Origin: Varunaivibrio sulfuroxidans
GTDB lineage: Bacteria > Pseudomonadota > Alphaproteobacteria > Rhodospirillales > Magnetovibrionaceae
Direction of reading: 5' to 3'
Length of the DNA stretch: 64,000 bases
Assembly: GCF_029318635.1 (NCBI RefSeq)
Contig: NZ_CP119676.1
Coordinates: 424,614-488,613 of the forward strand
The notes under the pieces are model-generated. The model saw only the letters and a list, made by a program, of their open reading frames with translations. It made no database searches and was not told the DNA's origin. A program made the translations under genes and the position numbers. Positions 34,585-43,169 of this stretch are shown piece after piece; within the stretch, counting starts at the first letter, position 1, and every line of letters starts with the position of its first letter.

Positions 34585-36666
34585 TCATCCCGAACGCAGA
34601 TAGTGCACGGCGCTGTCGCGTTCGAAAAGGTACAGCAAAACACGTAGCGCCTGGCCGCGCGGGCCTTGCAGTTGCGGGTCCTTGTCCAAAACGAGTTGCG
34701 CGTCCTTACGCGCAACGTCGAGCAAATCGGCGTGCGCCGTCAGGTCGGCGATAAAAAATTCCGGCAGGCCGCTTTGCCGCGTTCCCATCAGTTCGCCCGC
34801 GCCGCGCAGCTTGAGGTCTTCCTCGGCGATATGAAAACCATCATCGCTCTGGCGCAGGACTTTCAAGCGCGTGCGCGCGGTATCGCCCAATGGCGTCCCG
34901 TATAGGAGAAGGCAACTGGCCTGCGCCGCGCCACGACCGACCCGCCCACGCAATTGGTGCAGTTGCGCCAAGCCGAAGCGTTCGGCATGTTCGATTATCA
35001 TGACGTTGGCGCGCGCGACGTCAACGCCAACCTCGATCACCGTCGTCGCGACCAGGATGTCGATCCGCCCTTCGGCGAAGGCCTGCATGACGGCGTCTTT
35101 GTCCGCGCCTTTCATGCGTCCGTGCACCAGACCGACGCGCGCACCAAACACCGATTGCAAGTGGTCGAAACGGTCTTGGGCGGCGCTCAAGTCCAAGGTT
35201 TCCGATTCTTCGACCAACGGGCAGACCCAATAGGCCTGATGGCCTTGCGCGATTTGGCGCTTCAGCCCCTCCACCACGTCGGCGATGCGCGCCGCGGGCA
35301 TAACCCGGGTATCTATCGGCTTGCGTCCGGCGGGTTTATCGCGCAATTGCGAAACGTCCATGTCGCCGTAGGCGGTCAGCATCAAGGTGCGGGGAATCGG
35401 GGTTGCGGTCATCACCAGGACATCGACGGCGTCGCCTTTTTCCGTTAACCCCAGGCGTTGGTGGACGCCGAAGCGGTGCTGTTCGTCGATGACGGCGATG
35501 CGTAGGTCGTGAAAATCAACATCACCCTGAAAAAGTGCGTGCGTGCCGACAATCAGGGATATTTCTCCATTTTTCAAACGCGCCAAGAGGGCGTCGCGAT
35601 TTTTTCCTTTTTCCCGTCCCGTCAGCAAGGCGCACTCGACACCGGCGGCCTCGGCGAGAGGGGCGATGGTCTTCATGTGTTGGCGGGCCAACACATCGGT
35701 TGGGGCCATCAGAGCCGCCTGGCCGCCGGCTTCGATGCCGACCAGCATAGCAAGCAGCGCTACGACGGTTTTTCCGCTGCCGACATCGCCTTGCAACAGA
35801 CGCAGCATGCGTTGCGTGCTTTCCATGTCGCGGGTAATGTCGCTCAAGGCCTTTTCCTGGGCCCCGGTCAGGGAAAAGGGAAGGGCGACCATAACCTTTG
35901 CGCGCAGGACCCCGTTACCGGTATTGGGGCGGCCCTTCGTTTTTTTCATCGCCGCGCGCACCAGCGCCAAGGCCAATTGGTTGGCGAGAATTTCATCATA
36001 GGCGAGACGACTGCGATGCGCCGCGTCCAGGGTGACATCTTGCGATGTTTGGGGATGATGGGCGCGTTCGAGGGCGGTGCGCCAAGAACACCAGTTTTGC
36101 TTCTTAAGATAAGCGTCGTCAATCCATTCCGCCAGGTCCGGCGTATTTTCAAAGGCCCCCATAACGGCTTTGCGCATCATTTTCTGCGACACCCCCGCCG
36201 TTAGCGCATAAAGCGGCTCGAACTTTAAAATACTCTCTTTTTGAGCTTCACTGACGATATGATCGGGATGGGTCATTTGGACCTGCCCGTCGTAATGTTC
36301 GACGGTTCCGCTGACGACACGCCGCTTTCCCATGGGCAGGGTCTTGGTCAGGTAATCTTCTCGGGCATGGAAGAACACCAGCACCATCGTTCCCGTTTCA
36401 TCATGACAATGAACTCTGTAGGGCTGGCGCGGGGCGGTAGGGGGGACATGGCGATCGACCGTGACCGTGAATGTCGCGACGTCCCCAGGCACGGCGTTCT
36501 TGACCGAGGGGCTATTGCGTCGGTCGATGACGGCGCCGGGAAGGCGCCACAAGACATCGGCGACGTGATCGATACCAATGCGCGCCAACGCTTTTTCCAT
36601 GCGCGGGCCGACGCCTTTTAAGCTGCCGACGGGTTTGAATAAAGGATACAGAATTTCGGGGCGCAT
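34585..36666 (-). CDS. recG: ATP-dependent DNA helicase RecG
   Basis: Remodels stalled forks and branched DNA intermediates. 693 residues from ATG 36666, the family-like start MRPEILYPLF...LKGVGPR; a TTG at 36705 would add 13 residues. The N-terminal wedge domain is followed by helicase motifs: I GDVGSGKTVVALLA, II IDEQHRFG, III TATPIPRTL, and V/VI VGVDVARANVMIIEHAERFGLAQLHQLRGRVGRG. C-terminal TRP-like EFFIADLTAHADLL region present. Confidence 0.97.
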   Translation of the reverse strand: MRPEILYPLFKPVGSLKGVGPRMEKALARIGIDHVADVLWRLPGAVIDRRNSPSVKNAVPGDVATFTVTVDRHVPPTAPRQPYRVHCHDETGTMVLVFFHAREDYLTKTLPMGKRRVVSGTVEHYDGQVQMTHPDHIVSEAQKESILKFEPLYALTAGVSQKMMRKAVMGAFENTPDLAEWIDDAYLKKQNWCSWRTALERAHHPQTSQDVTLDAAHRSRLAYDEILANQLALALVRAAMKKTKGRPNTGNGVLRAKVMVALPFSLTGAQEKALSDITRDMESTQRMLRLLQGDVGSGKTVVALLAMLVGIEAGGQAALMAPTDVLARQHMKTIAPLAEAAGVECALLTGREKGKNRDALLARLKNGEISLIVGTHALFQGDVDFHDLRIAVIDEQHRFGVHQRLGLTEKGDAVDVLVMTATPIPRTLMLTAYGDMDVSQLRDKPAGRKPIDTRVMPAARIADVVEGLKRQIAQGHQAYWVCPLVEESETLDLSAAQDRFDHLQSVFGARVGLVHGRMKGADKDAVMQAFAEGRIDILVATTVIEVGVDVARANVMIIEHAERFGLAQLHQLRGRVGRGAAQASCLLLYGTPLGDTARTRLKVLRQSDDGFHIAEEDLKLRGAGELMGTRQSGLPEFFIADLTAHADLLDVARKDAQLVLDKDPQLQGPRGQALRVLLYLFERDSAVHYLRSG

Positions 36667-36760
36667 GGGTTGGTCTTCCGTAAACCGTCTAACGTGTGCT
36701 GACAAAGGCGATTATTCGATTTATACCCTAGGCCGCATGGTTACGTCATGAAGCGTCTTG

Positions 36761-37027
36761 ATGGGAGCACGAATTTTGGATAACCGAAGGAAGCGTTTGC
36801 TTTTTCGCGCCACACATTGCGGCATGCAGGAAAATGACGTGTTGTTGGGTGAATTCGCCAAAACTTTTATCGACGACTTTAACGATGCGCAACTTGCCGC
36901 TTTCGAACGCCTTCTCGACGAAAACGACAACGATATTTTTACCTGGCTAACCGCTGAAACAGGGTTCCCCAAACGTCTGGATGAGGACTTTATGAACTTG
37001 ATTATAAAGTATAAGAACGAACGCTAA
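36761..37027 (+). CDS. sdhE: Succinate dehydrogenase FAD assembly factor SdhE
   Basis: 88 residues from ATG 36761 (a TTG directly precedes it). Hallmarks RRKRLLFRATHCGMQENDVLLGEF (RGxxE-like region with Glu-Asn-Asp) and LLDENDNDIFTWLTAE. SdhE promotes covalent flavinylation of SdhA and FrdA. The sdhE-mfd pair facing away from recG is a conserved alphaproteobacterial arrangement. mfd starts 4 bp after its stop. Confidence 0.92.
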   Translation: MGARILDNRRKRLLFRATHCGMQENDVLLGEFAKTFIDDFNDAQLAAFERLLDENDNDIFTWLTAETGFPKRLDEDFMNLIIKYKNER

Positions 37028-37031
37028 GACA

Positions 37032-40000
37032 TTGATAAATATACTTAACAAAATAACAAAATCGGACGATATTCTTGTTGGCGGAGCACCGGAGGGCTTT
37101 GATGCGTTGCTCCTTTCCGCGCTCTTCGGACTGAAGGGAAAAGACTCCCGGGATGTGATCTTCGTCGCCAGGGACGATGTTCATCTGGCGCGGATGGGGC
37201 AAACGTTGCGTTTTTTCGCCCCGGATTCGGATATTATAGAATTCCCCGCGTGGGATTGTCTGCCCTATGACAGGGTTTCCCCCAGCGGCGATATTGTGGC
37301 TTCGCGGATCGCCACGCTGACGCAGTTAGCGCGCCCCGGCGATGGGCGCGCACGCGCCATTCTCACCACGATATCGTCCTGCTTGCAACGGGTGCCGCCC
37401 CGTGCGGTTTTTTGCGGCGCGCTCTTGAGACTGAACGTCGGCGGTTCCTTATCCTCCGATATGTTGGTCGATTTTCTCGAAAATAACGGCTATGGACGTT
37501 CGGCGACGGTGATGGAGCCGGGCGAGTATGCCGTGCGCGGGGGAATCGTGGACGTTTTCCCCCCGGGAGCCTCGGAGCCCCTGCGTCTCGATTTTTTCGG
37601 CGACACCCTGGATAGTTTGCGTCATTTCGATCCGACCACCCAGATGACAAGCGCGCACACGGCGACCTTCACGCTGGCTCCGGTCAGTGAGATCGTCTTG
37701 AACGAGGATACAAAAAAACATTTCCGCACCGCGTATCGGGAGCTGTTTGGCGCCGTTCCCCCGGATGACACACTCTACGAGGCGGTTAGCGCCGGACGTC
37801 GCCATATGGGTATGGAACATTGGATCGCGCTGTTTTACGACAAGCTTGAGACATTGTTCGACTATCTTCCCGACGCCCGCATCGTTCTCGATCATCAGAT
37901 CGATACCGCAGTCGAAGGCCGCCACGAACTGATCAGGGAATATTACGCGGCGCGCCTGGCCATGCGTGAATCCAAAAGCAAAACGGTTGGTGGTCGCTAC
38001 AACCCGGTTCCCCCGGAAAAACTGTACCTTAGCGCCAAGGACTGGCGCGCCGCCTTGAGGGTTTTCCCCGTCGTGCGTCTTTCTCCTTTTGCCGTTCCCG
38101 AAGGCCCCAATACCGTCGATGCCGACGGGCGCGGGGGGCGCGATTTTTCGGACGCCAGGGTACAGGGCGCCCTCAACGTGTTCGATGCGCTGGCCGCGCA
38201 TATCCGCGCCATGATCGGTGAGGAACGTAAGGTTCTCATCAGCGCCTTTTCCGAGGGTACGGCGCAGCGCATAAAAACGGCGTTGACGGAGCATGGTTTC
38301 GAAAGTTTAGTCGCGATCGACGATTGGTCGGCGCGCGCCCGGGTGGCGAAGCATGCTGCGGCGTTATGCGTGGTTGGGATCGAACGAGGGTTCGTCGCCC
38401 CAGGGTTGGCGGTGATCTCCGAGCAGGACATCCTAGGCGATCGCATGACCCGCGAACGCAAGAACCGCAAAAAGGTCAGCGCGGAGAACATTATCGCCGA
38501 CGCCTCTAGTCTCGGCGAGGGGGATTATGTGGTCCACGGTGAGCATGGCATTGGGCGTTTCGAGGGCTTGCACACCGTTCAGGTCGGGGGGGCCGATCAT
38601 GATTGCTTAAAGCTGGTCTATGCCGGGGACGATAGGCTTTTTCTCCCGGTCGAAAATATCGATGTTTTATCGCGCTACGGTTCGCATGAGGCGGGCGCGC
38701 ATCTCGATCGTCTAGGCGGGGCGGGATGGCAGGCGCGCAAGGCCCATATGAAGCAGCGGCTGAAAGACATGGCCGAAAACTTGATTAAAATCGCCGCCGG
38801 CCGCGAGTTGAAAAACAGCGCGAAAATCGTTCCCGATCCGGCGGCGTTCAACGAATTTTGCGCCCGATTCCCCTATGTCGAAACCGACGATCAATCCCGC
38901 GCCATCGAGGATGTACTTGGGGATCTGGCCGGTGGACGTCCGACTGACCGGCTGGTTTGCGGCGATGTCGGATTCGGTAAAACGGAGGTCGCGTTGCGCG
39001 CGGCTTTCGCCACCGTGATGACGGGTCGTCAGGTCGCCGTCGTGGTGCCGACAACGCTGCTGTGCCGTCAGCATTATCACAATTTCAAGGCGCGTTTCGC
39101 CGATTTTCCCGTTAACGTGGCGCAGCTCTCGCGTCTGGTCCCCCCTAAAACCTCAAAGCGGGTCAAGACCGAGATGAAGGACGGCCGCGTCGATATTGTC
39201 ATCGGCACCCATGCCCTTCTGGCCAAAGACGTCGGTTTCAAGGAACTGGGTTTGTTGATCGTCGATGAAGAACAGCATTTCGGCGTTGCGCATAAGGAAA
39301 AGTTGAAGGGATTGAAGTCGGACGTTCATGTTTTGACGCTGTCGGCGACACCGATCCCGCGAACTTTACAATTGGCCTTATCGGGTGTGCGTGAAATGAG
39401 TCTCATCGCGACCCCGCCGGTGGACCGCCTTGCCGTGCGCACGTTCATTTTGCCGTTCGACCCGGTGATCGTACGCGAAGCCATTATGCGTGAGCGTTTT
39501 CGTGGGGGACAAATTTTTTATGTTTGCCCGCGCATCCAAGATCAACCCGAATTGACCGAAGCCTTGCGCGATTTGGTCCCCGAGGCGCGCATCGCCGTGG
39601 TCAACGGGCAAATGCCGATCAAGCAACTGGAAGAAATGGTCAGCGATTTTCAGGACGGAAAATTCGATGTTCTGCTATCGACGAACATCATTGAGAGCGG
39701 CTTGGACATGACTTCGGTCAACACCATTATCATCCACCGCGCCGACCGTTTCGGACTGGCTCAGTTGTACCAATTGCGCGGTCGTGTCGGACGGTCGAAA
39801 ACGCGCGCCTACGCTTACCTTACGCTGCCTCCGGGCAAGACCATATCGACGGCGGCGCAAAAACGCCTGGAAGTGATGCAGACCCTGGACAGTTTGGGGG
39901 CGGGATTCATGCTGGCGAGCCACGATTTGGATATCCGCGGCGCGGGGAATCTTCTCGGCGGCGAACAATCGGGACACATCCGCGAAGTCGGCATCGAGCT

Positions 40001-40532
40001 TTATCAGCAAATGCTGGAAGAAGCCGTCGCCGAGGCGCGGGGGGCGCAGGGGGGCGCAACACAGAGCGCCGGCGATGGCGATTGGAGCCCTCAAGTATCG
40101 TGCGGCGTGACGGTCATGATACCGGAAACCTACGTCGGCGACTTGAGCGTGCGCATGGATTTGTATCGCCGCGTCGCCCGTCTGCATGACGACGAACAAT
40201 CCGAAGCCTTCGCCGCCGAAATGATCGACCGTTTCGGTCCCTTGCCCGAAGCCGTCGAGAATCTTTTAAAGACGGTTGAAATTAAGCGATTGTGCCGAAA
40301 GGCGCGGGTCGAAAAATTAGAAAGCGGCCCCAAGGGGGCGGTCGTCTCTTTCCGCGACAACAGCTTTCCAAACCCCGAGGCGCTGGTTCAATTTATCGTT
40401 CAGCAGGTCGGTACGGCAAAATTAAGGCCCGATCATAAATTGGTTTTCAAGCGCGACTGGGAAACCCCCGCCGATCGCCTGAAGGGCGTGCGCCATCTCG
40501 CCCGCGAGTTGGCCGCCCTGGTCACGCCGTGA
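37032..40532 (+). CDS. mfd: Transcription-repair coupling factor Mfd
   Basis: Displaces stalled RNA polymerase and recruits UvrA. 1166 residues, full length, starting at TTG 37032. N-terminal UvrB-like module (DSDIIEFPAWDCLPYDRVSP), the RNAP-interaction domain near 480-560 (GDYVVHGEHGIGRFEGLHTV), then translocase motifs: I GDVGFGKTEVALRAAF, II VDEEQHFGV, III LSATPIPRTL, and VI HRADRFGLAQLYQLRGRVGRS. C-terminal D7 domain present. Codon use and orientation fit co-transcription with sdhE. Confidence 0.98.
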   Translation: MINILNKITKSDDILVGGAPEGFDALLLSALFGLKGKDSRDVIFVARDDVHLARMGQTLRFFAPDSDIIEFPAWDCLPYDRVSPSGDIVASRIATLTQLARPGDGRARAILTTISSCLQRVPPRAVFCGALLRLNVGGSLSSDMLVDFLENNGYGRSATVMEPGEYAVRGGIVDVFPPGASEPLRLDFFGDTLDSLRHFDPTTQMTSAHTATFTLAPVSEIVLNEDTKKHFRTAYRELFGAVPPDDTLYEAVSAGRRHMGMEHWIALFYDKLETLFDYLPDARIVLDHQIDTAVEGRHELIREYYAARLAMRESKSKTVGGRYNPVPPEKLYLSAKDWRAALRVFPVVRLSPFAVPEGPNTVDADGRGGRDFSDARVQGALNVFDALAAHIRAMIGEERKVLISAFSEGTAQRIKTALTEHGFESLVAIDDWSARARVAKHAAALCVVGIERGFVAPGLAVISEQDILGDRMTRERKNRKKVSAENIIADASSLGEGDYVVHGEHGIGRFEGLHTVQVGGADHDCLKLVYAGDDRLFLPVENIDVLSRYGSHEAGAHLDRLGGAGWQARKAHMKQRLKDMAENLIKIAAGRELKNSAKIVPDPAAFNEFCARFPYVETDDQSRAIEDVLGDLAGGRPTDRLVCGDVGFGKTEVALRAAFATVMTGRQVAVVVPTTLLCRQHYHNFKARFADFPVNVAQLSRLVPPKTSKRVKTEMKDGRVDIVIGTHALLAKDVGFKELGLLIVDEEQHFGVAHKEKLKGLKSDVHVLTLSATPIPRTLQLALSGVREMSLIATPPVDRLAVRTFILPFDPVIVREAIMRERFRGGQIFYVCPRIQDQPELTEALRDLVPEARIAVVNGQMPIKQLEEMVSDFQDGKFDVLLSTNIIESGLDMTSVNTIIIHRADRFGLAQLYQLRGRVGRSKTRAYAYLTLPPGKTISTAAQKRLEVMQTLDSLGAGFMLASHDLDIRGAGNLLGGEQSGHIREVGIELYQQMLEEAVAEARGAQGGATQSAGDGDWSPQVSCGVTVMIPETYVGDLSVRMDLYRRVARLHDDEQSEAFAAEMIDRFGPLPEAVENLLKTVEIKRLCRKARVEKLESGPKGAVVSFRDNSFPNPEALVQFIVQQVGTAKLRPDHKLVFKRDWETPADRLKGVRHLARELAALVTP

Positions 40533-40537
40533 TGGGG

Positions 40538-41188
40538 TCAGGCGATGGTTTGGAACAAAATATCCGCCTCGTGCGCGGCGTCCATCAAGCGGAGTAGGGC
40601 CTCGGGAGATTGGGCCCCGGACAACACCATGCGTTGGTTGAAGATATAGGTCGGGATGCCGCTAATTCCTTGATCGTGGAGGTCGGCGTTGGCTTGGAGT
40701 ATCTTCGTTATGGCGTTACGGTCTTCCCACACGGCTTGGAAATCCCGCGCGGACATGCCTGCTTCTTTGGCGATATCGCGAAGCACGGTTTTGTCGGATA
40801 TGTCCCGAATTTCCAAAAAATAAGCCTGGAAAAGACCCTCCACCAGGCGGTCTTCTAAACCGAACGCACGCCCCTTCATAACCAGACGATGTGCGTTTAT
40901 GGTGTTCGGCGCGCGTTTCATCGCCGCAAAATTAAAGGAGATACCCAAGCTTCTCCCGGTTTCTTCCAGCGTTTGATATATGTGCCGCGCCCGCTCCAAG
41001 GTCGAGAAGCGGTAGACCATGTATTCGTCCTGAGCCATACCCGTCATGGGCATGGCGGGATTGAGCAAGAAAGGTCGCCAATGCACCGCGCAAGAGACAT
41101 CAAGACGCTTTCGCAACGCCTGTTCCAGCCGCCTTTTGCCTATGAAGCTCCAGGGGCAGATGGGCTCAAAAACAACATCTATATCCAT
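40538..41188 (-). CDS. DsbA-family oxidoreductase, FrnE-like, with CPWS active site
   Basis: 216 residues from ATG 41188 (MDIDVVFEPICPWSFIGKRRLE). The thioredoxin-fold family FrnE/2-hydroxychromene-2-carboxylate isomerase is recognised by the CPWxxIGKRRLE start, INAHRLVMKGRAFG, FLEIRDISDKTVLRDIA, and GISGIPTYIFNQRMVLSGAQ (cis-Pro loop). The usual CPWC pair is CPWS here, so only one active-site thiol remains. No signal peptide, so cytosolic. Converges with mfd, five bp apart. A longer frame to 41335 reads through a mobile element and is not the start. Confidence 0.85.
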   Translation of the reverse strand: MDIDVVFEPICPWSFIGKRRLEQALRKRLDVSCAVHWRPFLLNPAMPMTGMAQDEYMVYRFSTLERARHIYQTLEETGRSLGISFNFAAMKRAPNTINAHRLVMKGRAFGLEDRLVEGLFQAYFLEIRDISDKTVLRDIAKEAGMSARDFQAVWEDRNAITKILQANADLHDQGISGIPTYIFNQRMVLSGAQSPEALLRLMDAAHEADILFQTIA

Positions 41189-41287
41189 CTTCGCCGCCCT
41201 CGTGTTGGGGGTCGTGGTCAATCCCACCTCGGAGCCATTCTCTTTTATAGAAAATAGCTTCGCGCGTTTCAATCGCTCGTTAAACTC

Positions 41288-41443
41288 GTCACCTGGAACT
41301 GAAATGCGGTGCATACATGATCCTTCATACGGCACGCCCGATAGGAGAGGGCGTGAAAGCGATGCGGTTCATCGGCGAACGTTCCCGACGTGGCGGGCGC
41401 GCCGTATGGGGGACCCGCCTTGCCTCTATGATCGTTTGGGCAC
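41288..41443 (-). mobile_element. MITE-B truncated second copy
   Basis: About 90% like the right half (29969-30125) of the 281-bp element at 29845, in inverse orientation. It starts GTCACCTGGAACTGAAATGC and includes a hairpin with ACGGC..GCCC and GGGCGCGCCGTATGG arms. Similarity stops at GTTTGGGCAC near 41443, so the left half and second terminal repeat are missing. It occupies the interval between the FrnE-like gene and the transporter; about 165 bp of remaining interval (41444-41610) hold no other element I recognise. Confidence 0.8.
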
Positions 41444-41610
41444 AGGCGCGTTAGGCGCCCCCTTTCGGAAATGGAGTGGACATTGCAATAAGATAAGGCA
41501 TGATGCACCCCCGGTAAAGACGGGTTCTACGGCTGCATTACAACGCAAAACAGACATCTTACCGCGTGAAATTACTTAATTTTTGTTGAGCCTTGGGGGG
41601 TGACGTTCAG

Positions 41611-42324
41611 ATGATGGAAAGCATTTTGATCCTAGGGTTCTTGGCGGGGATGCGCCACGCCACGGAGGCCGATCATGTCGCCGCCGTGGCCTCGCTTTCG
41701 GCGCAATCGCGCTCACGCGGGCAGGTCCTGCGGTTGGGGCTGCTATGGGGCGTCGGGCACACGGTGACTTTGTTCGTGGTCGGGTTTTTCGTCATGACCT
41801 TGAACGCCATGGTTCCCGATCATTTTTCGCACGGGCTCGAATTCGCCGTGGGCGTCATGCTGGTTCTTCTGGGAGGCGATTTGATCGTGCGCCTGATCCG
41901 CGAGCGCATACATTTTCATATCCATGGTCACGGGGAGGGTACGCGACATTTTCACGCCCATTCCCATGCCGGGGAAAAAACCCATAAGGCCGCGAATCAC
42001 AAACACCCCCATGGTTCGGGACTGTCGGTGCGCTCACTCGTCGTCGGCATGGTTCACGGCCTTGCCGGTTCCGCCGCACTGATCGTGATCGCCTTGCAAA
42101 CTGTGCCGTCGGTGCCCATGGGGTTGGCCTACATCGGCGTATTCGGCGTGGGCTCCATTCTTGGCATGGGGCTGTTAAGCACGGTTATTTCCGTCCCGAT
42201 GCAAGCCGCGGCGCGGTCCATGACTTGGCTTTACAACGGGATTAAAGGGGCGCTCGGCGGGTTAACCGTTTTTATAGGCGTAACCATCATCGTCCATCAA
42301 GGTGGGGCGTTAGGGCTGTTCTAG
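41611..42324 (+). CDS. Nickel/cobalt-type membrane transporter (UreH/HupE-like)
   Basis: 237 residues from ATG 41611 with GGGGGGTGA about ten bases upstream. About six hydrophobic helices. The signature GMRHATEADHVAAVASLSAQ resembles the Ni/Co permease HxxxxDH helix, and a histidine-rich loop (HFHIHGHGEGTRHFHAHSHA, then NHKHPHG) lies between helices, typical of metal-handling proteins. Metal identity (Ni versus Co) cannot be read. No urease or hydrogenase genes are nearby. The TAG stop lies inside the CTAG that bounds MITE-A copy 2. Confidence 0.8.
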   Translation: MMESILILGFLAGMRHATEADHVAAVASLSAQSRSRGQVLRLGLLWGVGHTVTLFVVGFFVMTLNAMVPDHFSHGLEFAVGVMLVLLGGDLIVRLIRERIHFHIHGHGEGTRHFHAHSHAGEKTHKAANHKHPHGSGLSVRSLVVGMVHGLAGSAALIVIALQTVPSVPMGLAYIGVFGVGSILGMGLLSTVISVPMQAAARSMTWLYNGIKGALGGLTVFIGVTIIVHQGGALGLF

Positions 42325-42455
42325 TGGTTTGAGTTTAACATTTGAGTCCGATGCAATTGGACACAAATGTGTGAAGAAATCAAACTGCAACAAAAAGTAT
42401 AGATAGTGGTCGGCCCGATGGTTCGCGGGAGCGAAACGTCGGAGTCGATCCACTA
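42322..42455 (+). mobile_element. MITE-A copy 2 (134 bp), inserted at CTAG
   Basis: Starts TAGTGGTTTGAGTTTAAC and ends GTCGATCCACTA, with CTAG at 42321-42324 and 42453-42456. It differs from copy 1 by one substitution and one extra base. Ends form imperfect inverted repeats (TAGTGG outermost). IS630-family transposases are known to insert at CTAG with TA duplication, which fits; no transposase is encoded. Confidence 0.85.
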
Positions 42456-42498
42456 GGAACGGTGCGCCTCGATCTTCTCAAGAAAATCGGCCGAAAAA

Positions 42499-42993
42499 TT
42501 ATAAAGGTTCCCCGCGAGGCAACTCCAGGCCGGGGATTCCCTCGATGCGTTCCTGCACGGTAATCTGTTTCAGACTGTCTATTTCCCGCAGCCGCGCGGC
42601 GGTTTGGGCGACCACCTCGTCGAACTCTTTTAAGACTTCTGGGGAAAACGCCTTGCTGCGCTCGGCTTGTAAGCGATAGAGCTGCAAATTATTGAGGAAG
42701 TTGTTAACAATATCGTGCACGGTCGCCATGGTGGCGTGCATCGTACGCAGTCGGTGCGCATCAATATCGCGCCGTCGTTTTTCATTTAGCCGCGCCCGGT
42801 TAAGATCGATGCCAAGGCCGAGAAGCGCCGAAAATCCCAACAAAATCAATTCTTCTGATTTTGTCGTTTCCATGAAGGTCAAACTGGCGACGAGGTCGGT
42901 AAAGATATCAACCTTCAAGGCCGCCGATAGGAAGGTATATACGATCACCACCATGAGGGCGATAATGGTTCCCTTCATGCGGAGGAGTAGCAT
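42499..42993 (-). CDS. Membrane protein with kinase-dimerisation-like helix but no ATPase domain
   Basis: 164 residues; ATG 42993 has AAGGAACGCG upstream. Two membrane helices near the N-terminus (IIALMVVIVYTFLSAAL, and about 48-62 ILLGFSALLGLGIDL) are followed by a helical part with MATVHDIVNNFLNNLQLYRLQ, which resembles a histidine-kinase dimerisation helix with a His. No HATPase follows; the protein ends with a polar tail. I cannot name a family. It lies next to a full sensor kinase on the same strand but separated by about 180 bp, so a link is only suggested. Confidence 0.55.
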   Translation of the reverse strand: MLLLRMKGTIIALMVVIVYTFLSAALKVDIFTDLVASLTFMETTKSEELILLGFSALLGLGIDLNRARLNEKRRRDIDAHRLRTMHATMATVHDIVNNFLNNLQLYRLQAERSKAFSPEVLKEFDEVVAQTAARLREIDSLKQITVQERIEGIPGLELPRGEPL

Positions 42994-43169
42994 CGCGTTC
43001 CTTTCCTTAATCGGAGATGCGAGACAGAAAAATCTTCGTCGGGAAACAGCGTCCGACGCGTATCGCGTTATTTGGCTGCGCGTCGGCGGGTTTTCGCGCT
43101 TTTCGTCTCTTCTAGATAGGGGTGGTTTCGCCTTATGGCAAGGCGCCGGCGGTTTTTCCGGGCTTATCC

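Noticed and set aside
41269..41508. 79-residue minus-strand open frame containing FQFQVT, also seen in a frame at 30085
   Set aside because: The shared peptide is a translation of the MITE-B terminal repeat, not protein homology.
41444..41610. Possible metal-responsive operator or riboswitch before the nickel-type transporter
   Set aside because: Short inverted pieces are present but no recognised NikR, cobalamin or NiCo pattern could be built.
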